Part shown: in pieces, positions 26,418 through 33,995 of the stretch
How positions within the stretch are numbered: position 1 is the first letter of the stretch
Layout of the letters: each line of letters opens with the position of its first letter
Assembly (NCBI GenBank): GCA_016185185.1
Contig: JACPOD010000090.1
Location: 1 to 61,925, forward strand
Reading direction: 5' to 3'
Source of the DNA: Sphingobacteriales bacterium
GTDB lineage: Bacteria; Bacteroidota; Bacteroidia; Chitinophagales; Chitinophagaceae
Length of the DNA: 61,925 bases
The notes under the pieces: generated by a model
The model's database searches: none
What the model was told of the DNA's origin: nothing
Seen by the model: only the letters and a program-made list of their open reading frames with translations
Position numbers and translations under genes: made by a program

Positions 26418-27882
26418 AACATAACTGATAATCTGGTGTACACATAAGTTGAACAACGGCCGATTTAATATAGTTTTCTTTTGAGCTGTTGTCTATATAT
26501 TTCTCTAATACATTTTTATTAATGGAGGAGGAAGCCGATTGCAATAAGGTTAATGCAATTTCTCCCAACAAGTTCCCCCTGCTCACCCCGGAAAATTGTT
26601 TTATCACACCGCTCCAGTCAATGGTGGCATTGACTATCTGACCCTGCATTTTCTTACCCATTACTTTCAATTTATCTTCCTGTTTCATCTGGTAATTTTC
26701 CAGCATATCATCTGGCATATCTTTCGGCTTAACGGAAAACTCATCGGCATTAGCCAATAATTGCGGAATGCGCAAGCGAAACATCAACGTAGAACTATCT
26801 ATCCAGTTTTTACCCCCGGGCCAGCCGGCTACATTGGGTGGGTAAAAAAGAATTTGCCCCAATACTCTTTGTAACAAAAGCTGGGCTTCAGGGTTTTCGA
26901 ATGTTACCGGTAATATTCTGCGGATACCCACCAGTAATTCAACAGGTGATTTTATTTTACTGCCAATATTTTTGTTATCGTAAAACCATTTACTGGTAAA
27001 AATATTTTTAAGCAGGTCATTAATATCGTAATTGCTTTGATAGAACTTATCTGCCAGAACAGTTATCACTTTTTCATCCACCACATTTTCGTTCACAAAG
27101 TATTTATAGATCTTTTGGGTAAGATAGCGGGCCGTTTGCTTTTGTTCCAGTAAAATATTCAGTACATCGTCACCATCAAAGTTTCCGGACCTGCCCAGTA
27201 TATTTTTTACACCATTATCATGCTGAAACTTTCTGAAAACAAATTCAGCTTTTAAATTAAACCCCCACCCGGTAAAAGCACGGGCTGCTTCTTTAATATC
27301 TTCTTCTTTATAATTACCACGGCCCATGGTAAATAATTCCATTACTTCACGGGCAAAGTTTTCATTGGGATGTTCTTTTTTATTTTGCTGGTTGTTTAAA
27401 AAGGCCAGCATGGCAGCACTTTTAGAAACCTCTTTCAATAAATCTCCAAAATTACCCAACGCATTTTTGCGAATGATCTGCAGCAACTCCTGCTGAAAAA
27501 CAATATTGAGATTCCGGCAGGCAAAATGCCCGTGCCAGAACAAACTCATTTTCTCTCTCAGCTGCTGATCACTATTCACCATTTCATCAATCCATTCCAG
27601 GTTTAAATTCCGTATTTCTTCTCTCGACTTTCGCCGTAAGTCTTTTTTATCATCCCTGGAAAGATTTTCTAATTTCCCAGCTTGCTGGATACCTTTTACC
27701 AATCCATCCATAACACTATCAGCTACTTTAATAAATACCGGGTCTTTTGCTGAAGCTTTTGCCAGAGCTTTATAATAGGCTTCCGGGGAAGCATTATACG
27801 TTTGGGGGAGATCACTTACAGAAGGGCCAAAACCTGCACGCCACAACAAATGCTGATTTTTTACCTGGTTGATAACCGACAT
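26416..27882 (-). CDS. DUF1800 protein
   Basis: A 488-residue helical protein with the family features: HLLWRAGFGPS near the start, REKMSLFWHGHFACRNLN, KEHPNENFAREVMELFTMGRGNYKEEDIKEAARAFTGW, and FYPPNVAGWPGGKNWIDSSTLMFR. DUF1800 proteins are predicted secreted or periplasmic partners of DUF1501 proteins; their function is unknown. No clear signal peptide is seen from this ATG (MSVINQVKNQHLLWRAG). First gene of the pair, likely co-transcribed with the DUF1501 gene through the repeat. Confidence 0.9.
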   Translation of the reverse strand: MSVINQVKNQHLLWRAGFGPSVSDLPQTYNASPEAYYKALAKASAKDPVFIKVADSVMDGLVKGIQQAGKLENLSRDDKKDLRRKSREEIRNLNLEWIDEMVNSDQQLREKMSLFWHGHFACRNLNIVFQQELLQIIRKNALGNFGDLLKEVSKSAAMLAFLNNQQNKKEHPNENFAREVMELFTMGRGNYKEEDIKEAARAFTGWGFNLKAEFVFRKFQHDNGVKNILGRSGNFDGDDVLNILLEQKQTARYLTQKIYKYFVNENVVDEKVITVLADKFYQSNYDINDLLKNIFTSKWFYDNKNIGSKIKSPVELLVGIRRILPVTFENPEAQLLLQRVLGQILFYPPNVAGWPGGKNWIDSSTLMFRLRIPQLLANADEFSVKPKDMPDDMLENYQMKQEDKLKVMGKKMQGQIVNATIDWSGVIKQFSGVSRGNLLGEIALTLLQSASSSINKNVLEKYIDNSSKENYIKSAVVQLMCTPDYQLC

Positions 27883-27998
27883 GAAAATAGATTTACGGGG
27901 TTAAGACCTTGCATTAACTCATAAGTTTAATTGAAAATTGTGCCGGCGAATAATCTTCTTTCCACATATATGTTAAATTTGAATAAATATAGCAGGCT

Positions 27999-29075
27999 AT
28001 GAAAGTAAGAGCATTCAAATACGCTTCTCCATTAATTGTATTTGTGATGGCTTATGTTGCCTTTACATATCATGGATGGTGGGTGGTTTTACCCCTGCTT
28101 TATGCATGGATATTTATTCCATTGATTGAACTGATGATAAAACCAAATCCCAAAAATATTTCTAAACCCGAAGAAGAAATAATTAAGAATGATCCCCTAT
28201 ATGATATATGGCTTTACCTCATTGTACTTATACAATACATTGCTTTGTTTTATTTTCTTCAATCACTAAAAGATGGATCACTAAAGTGGTATGAGATTGC
28301 TGGTCGAATTGCTTCTATGGGTTTACTTTGCGGGGTATTTGGTATCAATGCAGCTCATGAATTAGGTCACCGGGTCAATAGTTGGGAACAAACACTGGCC
28401 AAGGCACTTTTACTTACCTCCCTCTATATGCATTTCTTTACCGAACATAATAAGGGTCATCATAAAAGAGTGGCAACACCTGATGATCCCAGCAGTGCCC
28501 GGTACAATGAACCTGTTTACACTTTTTATTTTCGCACCGTTATCTTTTCTTATATCTCTGCCTGGCATATTGCCAATGATGAAGTAAAGAAAAAAGGATT
28601 ACCCGTTTTGCATTGGAAAAATGAAATGTTGCAATTTCACATAATTGAACTTGCTTTTCTTGGACTCATCATTTATTTATTTGGCTGGATAATTACCTTA
28701 TATTTTATGCTGGCTGCAACTTTTGGTTTTTTATTATTAGAGACCGTAAATTATATAGAACACTACGGCCTGCAACGCAAACAAACAGCCGGAGGAAAAT
28801 ACGAAAGAGCCATGCCTGAACATAGCTGGAACAGTGACCATACTTTAGGAAGGCTGATGTTGTTTGAGCTCAGCCGCCACAGCGATCATCATTATCTTGC
28901 CAGCCGCAAATATCAGATCCTTCGCCATCATGATGACGCCCCGCAAATGCCAACTGGCTATCCGGGCATGATGTTACTTTCTCTTTTACCACCTGCCTGG
29001 TTTTATATTATGAACAAGAAAATTAAAAAATGGAATAAACTAAAAAACCCTTCGCAATACGAAGGGTCATTATGA
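27999..29075 (+). CDS. alkB: AlkB-type alkane 1-monooxygenase (membrane di-iron hydroxylase)
   Basis: The 358-residue integral membrane protein carries the histidine boxes of AlkB in the right order: HELGHR (about 118), EHNKGHHKRVATPDDPSSAR (about 150), NYIEHYGLQRK (about 250) and LSRHSDHHYLASRKYQ (about 300). About six hydrophobic helices lie around them. AlkB hydroxylates terminal carbons of alkanes or fatty acids with electrons from rubredoxin. No rubredoxin or rubredoxin reductase gene is nearby, so the substrate is open and another fatty-acid-type hydroxylase is possible. A perfect short hairpin (ACCCTTCG/CGAAGGGT) overlaps its last codons. Confidence 0.85.
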   Translation: MKVRAFKYASPLIVFVMAYVAFTYHGWWVVLPLLYAWIFIPLIELMIKPNPKNISKPEEEIIKNDPLYDIWLYLIVLIQYIALFYFLQSLKDGSLKWYEIAGRIASMGLLCGVFGINAAHELGHRVNSWEQTLAKALLLTSLYMHFFTEHNKGHHKRVATPDDPSSARYNEPVYTFYFRTVIFSYISAWHIANDEVKKKGLPVLHWKNEMLQFHIIELAFLGLIIYLFGWIITLYFMLAATFGFLLLETVNYIEHYGLQRKQTAGGKYERAMPEHSWNSDHTLGRLMLFELSRHSDHHYLASRKYQILRHHDDAPQMPTGYPGMMLLSLLPPAWFYIMNKKIKKWNKLKNPSQYEGSL

Positions 29076-29091
29076 GAATTTGCATTTCTTC

Positions 29092-29421
29092 TTATTTTTT
29101 TGCTCCCGCTTGCACATAGGCCAGTACATTAGCCTTCTCAGAATCTGTTAATCTTTCTTTTGGCGCCATTATGTCAACTAAAGGCCCCCATTTTTCAGCT
29201 GTATATGCATCTACCACTGGCAACGCATGGCAACGTCCGCATTTTGCTTCGTAAGTTGTTTTGCCCGCAGCAATCACTTCTGCTGAAGCAACAGTTTTTG
29301 TTTCAGTTGGAGTAGTGGTTGTGTTAGTAGTAGTCCCGGTTTCTGCTTTTGCAGGAGTGGCTTTTTTAGCTCAACTCCAGATAGCAGTAATAATAATTAG
29401 TGCAAAAAGAAATTTTTTCAT
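29092..29421 (-). pseudogene. Cytochrome c-like lipoprotein gene with an in-frame TGA at the lipobox
   Basis: From the ATG at 29421 the frame reads MKKFLFALIIITAIWS, then TGA (29373-29371), then AKKATPAKAETGTTT and a mature domain. That domain has the heme-binding CGRCH motif, the distal methionine in VDIMAPKERLTD and a C-terminal helix (SEKANVLAYVQAG). The TGA stands exactly where a lipoprotein signal needs cysteine (WS-C-AKK), one base change from TGT or TGC. Downstream, a GTG at 29277 starts the only open stretch long enough to be called, but without export signal. Either a nonsense mutation or a sequence error; TGA serves as a normal stop elsewhere in the window. Confidence 0.75.
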
Positions 29422-29436
29422 GGTTGATTGTTTGTT

Positions 29437-29497
29437 GTTTAAACGTTTAAACAGCAATTTGGCAAAATAAATTATTTATTCTGCCAAATTGCTGTTT
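29437..29497. repeat. Nested palindromes upstream of the cytochrome gene
   Basis: GTTTAAACGTTTAAAC (29437-29452) is a perfect 16-bp palindrome. It overlaps a second inverted repeat, 29449-29497, whose 24-bp arms (AAACAGCAATTTGGCA... and its complement) differ at one position and have a one-base centre. The second would form a long hairpin downstream of the minus-strand outer-membrane gene, so it may end that transcript. The first lies 16 bases from the cytochrome ATG and could be an operator. Confidence 0.6.
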
Positions 29498-29533
29498 AGA
29501 TTTCTTAACCATTGCGGTTTATCAGGTAAGGCT

Positions 29534-30196
29534 TTATGGTTGCGTGGTGCTGTTTTTATTAAGTAAAACCCTGAAACCAAAGAAAAGGGAAGATGAAAAA
29601 TTACTGAGGCTGGTACCAATAGAAAAACTATTTTCCTTTCTTTCAGAATTTGGCAAAGGAGTGTATTCAATTTTTCGGTGCTGATAGCTGGCAGTTACAA
29701 TGTCATTAAACCCTGCTTCAATATGCAGCCTTTTATTTACTGCGAATGATATTCCCGGCTGTATTGAAAAACCCGTTCCCCATCCTTTTGTATTGGTTGT
29801 ATAATTTGTTGTTTGAACATTTTCATTTTTACTATAACTAAATCCAATTCTGCCCTGCCCAAAAAAATAAAACTTACCCGAAATGAGTTTGTATTTTCTT
29901 ACAAAAAAGCCTGCGCCATAAGTTTGATTTTTGTCGCTGTAATTGGGTAACGACTCGTTTTTGCTATGATTAAATTGCAAGTCGCCCCCAACTATAAGGT
30001 TATTTTTTACTGCTACACCTGCTGCAGGGTTTAAAAAAAAACCATTGGATTTCCCTTTATAACTACCCTGCTCTGCAGTGGAAGTATTTAACCCAATTCC
30101 CCCGCCCAGCAATACTGAGCCTTTAGAAATTTGCGCCGATAAAATCTGAATGAAACAGGATGAAGCGAAAATTGAAAGTAAAATTTTCTTACTCAT
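29534..30196 (-). CDS. Small outer-membrane beta-barrel protein
   Basis: The 220-residue protein starts with a signal peptide (MSKKILLSIFASSCFIQILSAQ). It continues with alternating strands typical of an eight-stranded OmpX/OprF-like barrel: GSVLLGGGIGLNTST, FFLNPAAGVAVKNNLIVGGDLQF, YFFGQGRIGFSYS, TGFSIQPGISFAVNKRLHIEAGF, LFFGFRVLL. The last strand is followed by a short hydrophilic tail (NKNSTTQP). The function is unknown; such proteins are common in Bacteroidota. No operon partner is obvious. Confidence 0.78.
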   Translation of the reverse strand: MSKKILLSIFASSCFIQILSAQISKGSVLLGGGIGLNTSTAEQGSYKGKSNGFFLNPAAGVAVKNNLIVGGDLQFNHSKNESLPNYSDKNQTYGAGFFVRKYKLISGKFYFFGQGRIGFSYSKNENVQTTNYTTNTKGWGTGFSIQPGISFAVNKRLHIEAGFNDIVTASYQHRKIEYTPLPNSERKENSFSIGTSLSNFSSSLFFGFRVLLNKNSTTQP

Positions 30197-30249
30197 AAAT
30201 TTGATTTTGGTTTTTATAAATTAGTATACACTGCAAATGTGTAAATGAA

Positions 30250-30281
30250 AAAGCATGCTGCCAACAATGGCAACATGCTTT
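30250..30281 (-). terminator. serS terminator
   Basis: AAAGCATG (30250-30257) pairs with CATGCTTT (30274-30281), extended by TGCCA/TGGCA with one unpaired base on each side. On the minus strand five T follow. It lies directly downstream of the serS stop. Confidence 0.8.
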
Positions 30282-30317
30282 AACGAAGGTTTTTGTTAAG
30301 GCAAATTAACTGATAAA

Positions 30318-31589
30318 TTAATTAATCGATACAGCGCCAAAGTATGGCTGCAATACAAACGGTATAATTATACCATTTTCTGTTTGATTATTTTCTAGTA
30401 AACTTGCCATGATGCGTGGCAATGCTAATGAACTGCCATTGAGTGTATGCACTAATTGCGATTTTCCTTTTTCATCTTTAAAGCGAATCTTCATACGATT
30501 GCTCTGATACGTTTCAAAATTGCTGACACTGCTGCATTCCAACCATTTTTTTTGTGCGCCACTCCATACTTCAAAATCATAGGTAATGGCAGAGGCAAAC
30601 CCCATATCGCCACCACACAATCTTAATATGCGGTATTTTAATCCCAGTGACTGAATAAGTTTCTCCACATGAGCCACCATCGCATCCAATGCTTCATAAC
30701 TTTTATCGGGATGAACGATTTGAACTATTTCTACTTTATCAAACTGGTGAACACGGTTAAGGCCTCGTACATCTGCACCAAAACTTCCTGCTTCTCTTCT
30801 GAAGCAAGGCGTATATGCTGTCATCTTTATTGGCAAATCAATTTCTTTTATAATTTCATCCCGGTAAATATTTGTTACCGGAACTTCTGAGGTGGGTATC
30901 ATGTAAAACTTGTCTTCCGGCATATAATACATCTGTCCTTCTTTATCGGGTAACTGGCCCGTACCAAAGGCGCTTGCTTCATTTACCATGTATGGTGGAA
31001 GATATTCAGTATAACCTGCATTGGTATTTAACTCTAAAAAATATTGTGCCATGGCCCGTTGCAGTTTGGCGCCTTTCCCTTTATAAACAGGAAAACCACT
31101 GCCGGTTAATTTTACACCCAGTTCAAAATTTACCAGGTCGTATTGCTTAATTAAATCCCAGTGGGGAACAGCGTTAGCATGAAGCACGGGTTCATCACCA
31201 CTTACTTTTATAATCAAATTATCTTCCGGAGTAAGTCCTTTGGGCACTAATGCAGAAGGCAGATTGGGTAAACGAACCAGTAAATCATTTAACTGCTGCT
31301 CAATAGTATTGAGTTTATCTGTAAGTTGTTTGGAACTTTCTTTATAAGCAGTTACTTCAGTTTTCTTTTGTTCAGCAGCATCTTTTTCTCCCTTGCCCAT
31401 CAGCATACCAATTTCTTTGGAAGCCATGTTTATTCTGGAAGATATTTCATCGTTTTCCTGTTGTGTTTTACGCCGCTGTTCATCTAATGCAATGATCTCA
31501 TCCACCAAATTGGTTTCTTTAAAATTCTTTACCCCTAATCTTTCAACAACGAGGTCCCTGTTCTGGCGGATAAAAGCCAATTGTAACAT
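30318..31589 (-). CDS. serS: Seryl-tRNA synthetase
   Basis: Class II synthetase charging tRNA-Ser. The 423-residue protein begins MLQLAFIRQNRDLVVERLGVKNF and has the coiled-coil tRNA arm at about residues 30-110 (QQENDEISSRINMASKEIG). Catalytic motifs are motif 2 TPCFRREAGSFGADVRGLNRVHQFDKVE and motif 3 LNGSSLALPRIMASLLENNQTENG. GSGFPVYKGKGAKLQRA and TSEVPVTN are also typical. The length is normal. Transcribed alone, with its own promoter and terminator. Confidence 0.95.
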   Translation of the reverse strand: MLQLAFIRQNRDLVVERLGVKNFKETNLVDEIIALDEQRRKTQQENDEISSRINMASKEIGMLMGKGEKDAAEQKKTEVTAYKESSKQLTDKLNTIEQQLNDLLVRLPNLPSALVPKGLTPEDNLIIKVSGDEPVLHANAVPHWDLIKQYDLVNFELGVKLTGSGFPVYKGKGAKLQRAMAQYFLELNTNAGYTEYLPPYMVNEASAFGTGQLPDKEGQMYYMPEDKFYMIPTSEVPVTNIYRDEIIKEIDLPIKMTAYTPCFRREAGSFGADVRGLNRVHQFDKVEIVQIVHPDKSYEALDAMVAHVEKLIQSLGLKYRILRLCGGDMGFASAITYDFEVWSGAQKKWLECSSVSNFETYQSNRMKIRFKDEKGKSQLVHTLNGSSLALPRIMASLLENNQTENGIIIPFVLQPYFGAVSIN

Positions 31590-31605
31590 ATACTAAAATT
31601 TGCGG

Positions 31606-31613
31606 CAAAGTTA
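31606..31613 (-). promoter_or_regulatory. serS promoter -7 box
   Basis: TAACTTTG on the minus strand, 16 bases upstream of the serS ATG. It implies a leader of about ten bases. Confidence 0.5.
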
Positions 31614-31643
31614 ACGGATGACGGGGAGAAGTGCAATGATGCT

Positions 31644-32099
31644 TTATGGTTCTTTCTTATAGATATCCGGCTGATGTATATGCATCCACCTGTCCGCAAA
31701 AGTAAGCGGAACAAATCCATATTGCGCATACAACCCATGTGCATCATGGGTGGCGAGCATTATTCGGCGAAGGCCCTGTAAATCGGGGTGTTTTATAATT
31801 TCTTCCATCAGCCATTTACTTAATCCCTTTCCACGATAAGCTTCATCAATAAATACATCGGCGAGGTAAGCAAAAGTTGCTTTATCAGTAATCATCCGGG
31901 CAAAACCAACCTGCCTGCCGGCAGGCAAGGTCTGTCGTCCAATATGAAAAACTCCAAAGCACAAAGAATTATTAATGGACTTTTGAACGGTTTCAATGGG
32001 GATGTTTTCAGCCCAGTAAGAATGGGTTAGAAAATTATGGATGTATTCAATATTGAAAAATGTGGTATCGGTTGTTATTGCGTAGCCTTCTTTTTGCAT
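31644..32099 (-). CDS. GNAT-family N-acetyltransferase
   Basis: The 151-residue protein (ATG at 32099, MQKEGYAITTDTTFFNIEYIHNFL) has the acetyl-CoA binding motif A: YLADVFIDEAYRGKGLSKWLMEEIIKHPDLQGLRRIMLAT, and ends DAHGLYAQYGFVPLTFADRWMHI. Within VFHIGRQTLPAGRQVGFARM the seven residues TLPAGRQ come from a 21-base insertion containing a 16-bp palindrome, which duplicates GRQ. Without it the strand reads HIGRQVGFARMITD as in relatives. The substrate is unknown. The longer frame would start at a TTG inside a palindrome. Confidence 0.88.
   Translation of the reverse strand: MQKEGYAITTDTTFFNIEYIHNFLTHSYWAENIPIETVQKSINNSLCFGVFHIGRQTLPAGRQVGFARMITDKATFAYLADVFIDEAYRGKGLSKWLMEEIIKHPDLQGLRRIMLATHDAHGLYAQYGFVPLTFADRWMHIHQPDIYKKEP
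31912..31927. repeat. Perfect 16-bp palindrome inserted in the GNAT gene
   Basis: TGCCTGCCGGCAGGCA is its own reverse complement. With flanks it forms a 21-base in-frame insertion (codons for TLPAGRQ). Similar GC-rich palindromes giving PAGRQ-like peptides occur in several bacterial groups. A single copy is seen in this window. Confidence 0.7.
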
Positions 32100-32119
32100 A
32101 TGATTTAATAGTTTCTGCA

Positions 32120-32230
32120 AAACCAATAAGGTTTTGCAAAACCTTATTGGTTTATTAGCAGTTTTGTTTGATGAATAAATTCTTTATTACAATTTGGACA
32201 AATTTGCAATCCGATTGAAATTTTGTCCAA
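32120..32230. repeat. Two strong hairpins between nadE and the GNAT gene
   Basis: The first (32120-32153) is a perfect 34-bp palindrome, AAACCAATAAGGTTTTG joined to its complement. The second (32194-32230) has 17-bp arms (TTGGACAAATTTGCAAT) with two mismatches and a three-base loop. Neither ends in a T-run. They lie between the nadE stop and the GNAT start on the same strand, so they may end or process the nadE transcript, or be repeats of mobile origin. Confidence 0.6.
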
Positions 32231-32234
32231 CCTG

Positions 32235-33917
32235 TTAACTTAAATATTTCCCCACAATCGGCACCCTCCTGCCCACGCCAAATGCTTTGGGCGATATGCG
32301 GATGATGGGACAGAATTGGTTGCGTTTATATTCATTGATGTTTACTAACCGCAGCACCATGTCAACTAAAGCTGCATCATAGCCCATTGCTTTTATTTCA
32401 TTTGGGCCCTGTCTTCTTTCAATGTATTGATACAATACTTTATCAAGTATAGAATAATCGGGCAGACTATCACTATCTTTTTGCCCCGGTCTTAATTCAG
32501 CACTTGGTGCTTTAGTAATGATATTAGTTGGAATAATTTCATTGTTACGGTTGATGTATTTTGCCAGTTCGTACACCTGTAATTTATAACAATCGCCCAG
32601 CACACCAAGGCCTCCGGCCATATCACCATACAATGTGCCATAACCTGTAGCCAATTCACTTTTATTTGAAGTATTAAGCAGGATGTATCCAAATTTATTG
32701 GCAATGGCCATCAGTAAGTTTCCTCTTGTACGGCTTTGGATGTTTTCTTCTGCCAGGCTAAAAGGTAAATCTTTAAAGATGGGTTTCAATTCCGATAAAA
32801 AAGATTCGTAAATATTTTTTATCGGAACAATGTCATATGGGTTACCCAAATTTTTGCTCAACTCTTCTGCATCGCTCACACTATGCCCAGTTGAATATTG
32901 TGATGGCATTAAGATAGCTCTTACATTTTCCTTTCCCAATGCTGTACTGGCTAAGGCCAGTGTAACGGCGCTGTCAATACCACCGCTGCTTCCTAAAATT
33001 GCTTTGGTGAAGCCCATTTTTTTAAAATAATCTCTTATTCCGAGAATGATGGCATCATGTATTTCAGCAATACAAAGCTTTTCATCTAAATGTAAAGGAC
33101 TTAATTCTCCATCGGGGATGGCATTTGCTGACTGTTTTACCGGCACATCAAAACTTCCATCTTCCTTCCACTCAACAAAATCAATTGCTTCTTTAAATAA
33201 AGGGAGTTGTTTTAAAAGATTTGCATCTTTATCAAATACAAGTGAACCACCGTCAAAAACAATTTCTGTCTGGCTACCTACTGTATTGCAGTACAACATA
33301 GGCAAACCATATTTTTTTACATTCAATTTTACAATGGCTTTCCTGTCTTCCACATGTGTGTAATCAAAAGGGGAAGCTGAAATGTTGAGCATAATATCCG
33401 GGTTATACTTCATCAGTTCATCCATTGGGCAGGTGCGGTACAACGGGTTATCGCCCAGGTTCCAGATATCTTCACAAATAGTCAATGCTATTTTCTTTCC
33501 TTTAAATTCAATGATATTCCAGTCATAGGCGGGTTCAAAATAACGGTACTCGTCAAACACATCATAGTTCGGTAAACATGTTTTATGAGCTATGGCTTTA
33601 ACTTCTTTTTCGTAGAGGAACCAGGCGGCATTATGCAAATCTTTTCCTTCAGCCCGTTTGTTTTTATCCGGGGCGCCTACAATTACAGCAATGGTATCTG
33701 CATGTTGCTTTATTTTATCAATACTTTCCCTGCATTTGTTTAAAAAGTCATTGAACTCAAGGAAATCTCTTGGCGGATAGCCGCAAATACTTAGTTCACT
33801 GAACAGGATAATATCGCCACCCTGCTGTTTTGCCAGTTCAATAACTTCAATGATCTTTTGTCTGTTGCTTTCAAAATTGCCGATGTGATAATTCTGCTGT
33901 GCTAAAAATATTTTCAT
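32235..33917 (-). CDS. nadE: Glutamine-dependent NAD+ synthetase
   Basis: Converts nicotinate adenine dinucleotide to NAD+ with glutamine as ammonia donor. The 560-residue protein fuses an N-terminal CN-hydrolase glutaminase to a C-terminal synthetase. The catalytic triad is visible as Glu in LFSELSICGYPPRD, Lys in KTCLPNYDVFDEYRYF and Cys in LTICEDIWN. The synthetase half has the ATP pyrophosphatase loop LGSSGGIDSAVTLALA. Start at 33917 (MKIFLAQQNYHIGNFE); GGGGTTT from a family A arm precedes it. Divergent from gldB, a pairing also known in other Bacteroidota. With nadC at 37469-38329 it contributes to NAD synthesis. Confidence 0.95.
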   Translation of the reverse strand: MKIFLAQQNYHIGNFESNRQKIIEVIELAKQQGGDIILFSELSICGYPPRDFLEFNDFLNKCRESIDKIKQHADTIAVIVGAPDKNKRAEGKDLHNAAWFLYEKEVKAIAHKTCLPNYDVFDEYRYFEPAYDWNIIEFKGKKIALTICEDIWNLGDNPLYRTCPMDELMKYNPDIMLNISASPFDYTHVEDRKAIVKLNVKKYGLPMLYCNTVGSQTEIVFDGGSLVFDKDANLLKQLPLFKEAIDFVEWKEDGSFDVPVKQSANAIPDGELSPLHLDEKLCIAEIHDAIILGIRDYFKKMGFTKAILGSSGGIDSAVTLALASTALGKENVRAILMPSQYSTGHSVSDAEELSKNLGNPYDIVPIKNIYESFLSELKPIFKDLPFSLAEENIQSRTRGNLLMAIANKFGYILLNTSNKSELATGYGTLYGDMAGGLGVLGDCYKLQVYELAKYINRNNEIIPTNIITKAPSAELRPGQKDSDSLPDYSILDKVLYQYIERRQGPNEIKAMGYDAALVDMVLRLVNINEYKRNQFCPIIRISPKAFGVGRRVPIVGKYLS

Positions 33918-33943
33918 AAACCCCAAACCCCTAAAGGGGCTTT
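33918..33943. repeat. Single family A arm in the nadE leader
   Basis: CCCCAAACCCCTAAAGGGGC (33921-33940) equals the right arms seen at 7757 and 11728, here abutting the nadE start codon. No second arm is found nearby, so this is a solo copy. Confidence 0.7.
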
Positions 33944-33968
33944 ATTTAAAATGTTTTCGATTTCTTTG

Positions 33969-33976
33969 CAAAGTTA
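33969..33976 (-). promoter_or_regulatory. nadE promoter -7 box
   Basis: TAACTTTG on the minus strand, about 50 bases upstream of the nadE ATG. The resulting leader would contain the complete family A arm and its CCCC/GGGG hairpin. Confidence 0.45.
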
Positions 33977-33995
33977 AAAATTTCAATCCCATTAT

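Noticed and set aside
27999-29075. The AlkB-type gene as part of an alkane degradation cluster
   Set aside because: No rubredoxin, alcohol or aldehyde dehydrogenase, or acyl-CoA synthetase genes are adjacent.
29371-29373. Programmed recoding of TGA (selenocysteine or altered code) in the cytochrome gene
   Set aside because: No SECIS-like structure was recognised, TGA terminates other genes in the window, and a simple mutation or read error explains it.
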